Shown in pieces: positions 61,951-64,000 of a stretch of DNA of 64,000 nucleotides. The DNA comes from G963676095 sp963676095. GTDB lineage: Bacteria > Bacteroidota > Bacteroidia > Bacteroidales > Prolixibacteraceae. Where the stretch lies: NCBI GenBank assembly GCA_963676095.1, contig OY781040.1:7316001-7380000 (forward strand), in the 5' to 3' direction. Numbering within the stretch: position 1 is the first letter of the stretch; each line of letters begins with the position of its first letter. The notes under the pieces are model-generated. The model ran no database searches and was not told the DNA's origin. It was given only the letters and a program-made list of their open reading frames with translations. Made by a program: the position numbers and the translations under genes.

Positions 61951-63870
61951 TCATTTTCCGGTTACACCTTTCCTCTCGATACGATAATCCGGGGTATATT
62001 TCAAAATAAACAAACCGCCATTCATATAACCGCCATTCGTTCCAACTCTTTTAAAAGAAAAATCACCTTGCATCAGGTCAACCTTCAGGGAAGGCAAACA
62101 CCCGTAGAAATCCTTTCCATAGTTAAATAACGCAGACAAGAAATAGAAAGCGACATCGTATCCCTGGAAACTGAACTGATCTGGTTCGGCAAAATAGTCG
62201 TGCCGGTATTTCCGGATAAACTGGTTCACCAGCCTGGATTTATAGTCAACAAAATACGGACTTAAAAAATTCAGCTTCTCATGATGAAAGTATTCCGTTT
62301 GAATGCTCTTGTATTTTTGAAAATTTGATAACCCGACCAGCGTTACGGGAAAATCTTCGGCTACTGCATTCAGGTTTGTTACGGCAACGCTGACCTGTCC
62401 TTCTGCTTCGGAAGGAATTATGAACACATTCTCCGTATCTTCCGAAAGAATTGATTTCAGCCCGTCAAGTCCGCCTTCCGGATAATTAAACTCGTGCAAT
62501 GTCCCGGTTGCAGTTCCTGGCTGCAAATTGGAAGAATAATAGTTGCTTTTTACCATGTTTACCAGTTCTGCCTCAGGCAAATGACGGTATTCTCCCATTT
62601 TCAGGATAATCAGATTTTTACCAGAATATTCCCGGCTAATATAGTCGGCAGTTTCCCTGATAATACACTTTCTTGTCGGATTTATCTTAAAATAGTATGG
62701 ATTAGTTTCTTCCAGGTTTCCCGAAGAAGATAAAGGGGAAACAAAAGGGATATGGTTCCTGTAAGCGAAATCGGCCACAGGCTTTTGCAACTCCGGAAAA
62801 ACAGGGCCGATAATCAGATCCAGTTTTTTAAAGATCTCCAGGTGGAGCAACGAATCGACAACATGAGGGCTTTGATTGGTGTCGAATACGTACAAATCGA
62901 TATGCATACCTGCGTTTTTCAGGCTATCAGCGGCAAGAAGCACCCCCTCGTAAAAGTTCAGAAAATTCTCTGATTTGGGGTAAACAACAGCGTTTTTTCT
63001 CACTCTGAACGAATCGGCGGGCAAGTCTGAAACAGCTTTATCCACGAATGAGGTTGTATCCTGAAACATTTCCTCAGCTGTGACCCTGATCCGGTTGATC
63101 GTATCATTCGCCGGTAAATATAAAGGAAGCAAGAGCCCCACATGATAAAACCGGCTGGCAGCGATCTTGTCCGGCTGGCAATCTCCACTTACCGGTTCCG
63201 GATAAGTTTTAACATCATTCGTCTGTTCCTGAAGCAAGGTTGCTGTAACCTGATTTCCTTCAGTATTCTCAGCACCGTTCTCTTCTGAATTACCCTCCCC
63301 ATCAGGTCCCGGCACCAGAATGGTCTCTCCGGAAATCAATCCCCTTGAATTTAAAAACGGGTTTAAGGTCTGTAGCTCACTTATTGATGTTTTAAAACGG
63401 GAAGAAACATTGAATAAGGTTTCGCCTTTTTTCACGGTATATCTGACAACACTGCCTTCAGATGAAAAAGCCGGAGAATCCTTCTTTGGAATTTTCAATT
63501 TCATACCGACCCAAAGGCCATTTTTTACCTCAGGGTTCAGTTTTATTATTGTATCGATTGAGCACTGATATTGTTTCGAAATTGAATAAAGGGTCTCTTC
63601 TCTGGAAACCTTATGAATGGCATATTTATTCCCGGGAACAGGGATCCGTACCTGTTGCCCGGTCTTTAACCCGAATTTCAAATCAGGATTGGCATTTACA
63701 AGATCCTTCTGTTCTATATGATAAGCCTGGCTTACCGAAAAAAGTGTTTCCCCCTTTTTTACAGTATGCAAAACATAATGCGAACCATCTTCAACCACTT
63801 CCTTCTCCTGGGCATTCGCCACAGAACAAAAAGAAAATAACAGAAAGAAAGCGCAAATTAAATATTTCAT
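61951..63870 (-). CDS. LysM-repeat protein fused to a periplasmic-binding-like domain
   Basis: 639 residues. Signal peptide (LICAFFLLFSFCSVANAQ), three LysM domains (HTVKKGETLFSVSQAYHIE; HKVSREETLYSISKQYQCS; YTVKKGETLFNVSSRFKTS) that should bind peptidoglycan, an acidic linker, and a type I periplasmic-binding-protein fold (FYHVGLLLPLYLPANDTINR; IIGPVFPELQKPVADFAYRN; HIPFVSPLSSSGNLEETNPY). The architecture is common in Bacteroidota. It may sense or hold a ligand near the cell wall; no transporter genes adjoin it. Confidence 0.85.
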   Translation of the reverse strand: MKYLICAFFLLFSFCSVANAQEKEVVEDGSHYVLHTVKKGETLFSVSQAYHIEQKDLVNANPDLKFGLKTGQQVRIPVPGNKYAIHKVSREETLYSISKQYQCSIDTIIKLNPEVKNGLWVGMKLKIPKKDSPAFSSEGSVVRYTVKKGETLFNVSSRFKTSISELQTLNPFLNSRGLISGETILVPGPDGEGNSEENGAENTEGNQVTATLLQEQTNDVKTYPEPVSGDCQPDKIAASRFYHVGLLLPLYLPANDTINRIRVTAEEMFQDTTSFVDKAVSDLPADSFRVRKNAVVYPKSENFLNFYEGVLLAADSLKNAGMHIDLYVFDTNQSPHVVDSLLHLEIFKKLDLIIGPVFPELQKPVADFAYRNHIPFVSPLSSSGNLEETNPYYFKINPTRKCIIRETADYISREYSGKNLIILKMGEYRHLPEAELVNMVKSNYYSSNLQPGTATGTLHEFNYPEGGLDGLKSILSEDTENVFIIPSEAEGQVSVAVTNLNAVAEDFPVTLVGLSNFQKYKSIQTEYFHHEKLNFLSPYFVDYKSRLVNQFIRKYRHDYFAEPDQFSFQGYDVAFYFLSALFNYGKDFYGCLPSLKVDLMQGDFSFKRVGTNGGYMNGGLFILKYTPDYRIERKGVTGK

Positions 63871-63944
63871 AATTCATGTAATTACAAATTGTTCTTAGTT
63901 GCCGCATAGAACTTACTATCCAGCATCCATTCAAAATCCAGCAT

Positions 63945-64000
63945 TTAGCTGTTATATTCTTTCCCAGCAAAATAGGTCATAAACTGCACCCGTTCGTATG
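63945..64000 (-). CDS. Possible C-terminal end of a gene entering from the right
   Basis: The minus frame from the window edge reads YERVQFMTYFAGKEYNS and stops at 63945, 75 bases before the LysM protein gene. Only 17 codons are visible, so identity cannot be judged. Confidence 0.3.
   Translation of the reverse strand, partial: YERVQFMTYFAGKEYNS

Overview
The window looks like chromosome of a member of the Bacteroidota, plausibly the Bacteroidales/Marinilabiliales side. The evidence is a complete Bat (aerotolerance) operon, Rhs proteins with Bacteroidota-type N-termini and BACON-like repeats, lipoproteins with short lipoboxes, weak Shine-Dalgarno signals, and an IorA/IorB pair, RelA, ferritin and FabI of Bacteroidota type. 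No rRNA, tRNA or CRISPR array was recognised.

Left part (1-38353) is an accessory region built around two Rhs loci, both on the minus strand. Each locus has a large secreted Rhs-like shell protein (14388-18344; 35127-38069), then a DUF6443-type Rhs core protein carrying the current toxin tip and its presumed immunity gene (10905-14324 + 10312-10863; 28966-35079 + 28524-28952). Downstream of each lies a series of displaced, 5'-truncated Rhs tips, each with its own small gene. Locus 1 holds a SleB-like cell-wall hydrolase and two hydrophobic tips of unknown function. Locus 2 holds an N-acetylmuramoyl-L-alanine amidase, an M91-like metallopeptidase, an M23 peptidase and an HEAxGH-type putative metalloprotease. 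Between the tip/immunity pairs there are, again and again, remnants of a convergent plus-strand XRE-type repressor gene, a GC-rich terminator hairpin and, at four sites, the same junction sequence of about 135-180 bp (JR). The array reads as a silent library of toxin tips. IS66, IS630 and ISAzo13 elements have invaded it, and the ISAzo13 copy splits an immunity gene that can be rejoined exactly across the insertion.

Between the loci lies a stump of a type II secretion/type IV pilus operon (pilin, prepilin peptidase, GspE ATPase, 18919-21234). It stops abruptly at an Rhs/XRE scar, so locus 2 seems to have entered that operon. A repeat of about 150-180 bp occurs three times in the same orientation (843, 18567, 38202), twice directly upstream of a shell gene.

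Right part (38461-64000) is ordinary core genome: truA; moxR-DUF58-batA-batB-batC-batD-batE; fabI; a DUF4469-like DNA-binding protein; iorB-iorA; a small nucleotidyltransferase pair; glycerate kinase overlapping a RelA-type protein with a degenerate HD site; ferritin; an aminotransferase preceded by two tandem hydrophobic leader peptides with terminators; an S9 peptidase lipoprotein; a DUF1003 membrane protein; and a LysM/periplasmic-binding fusion protein.
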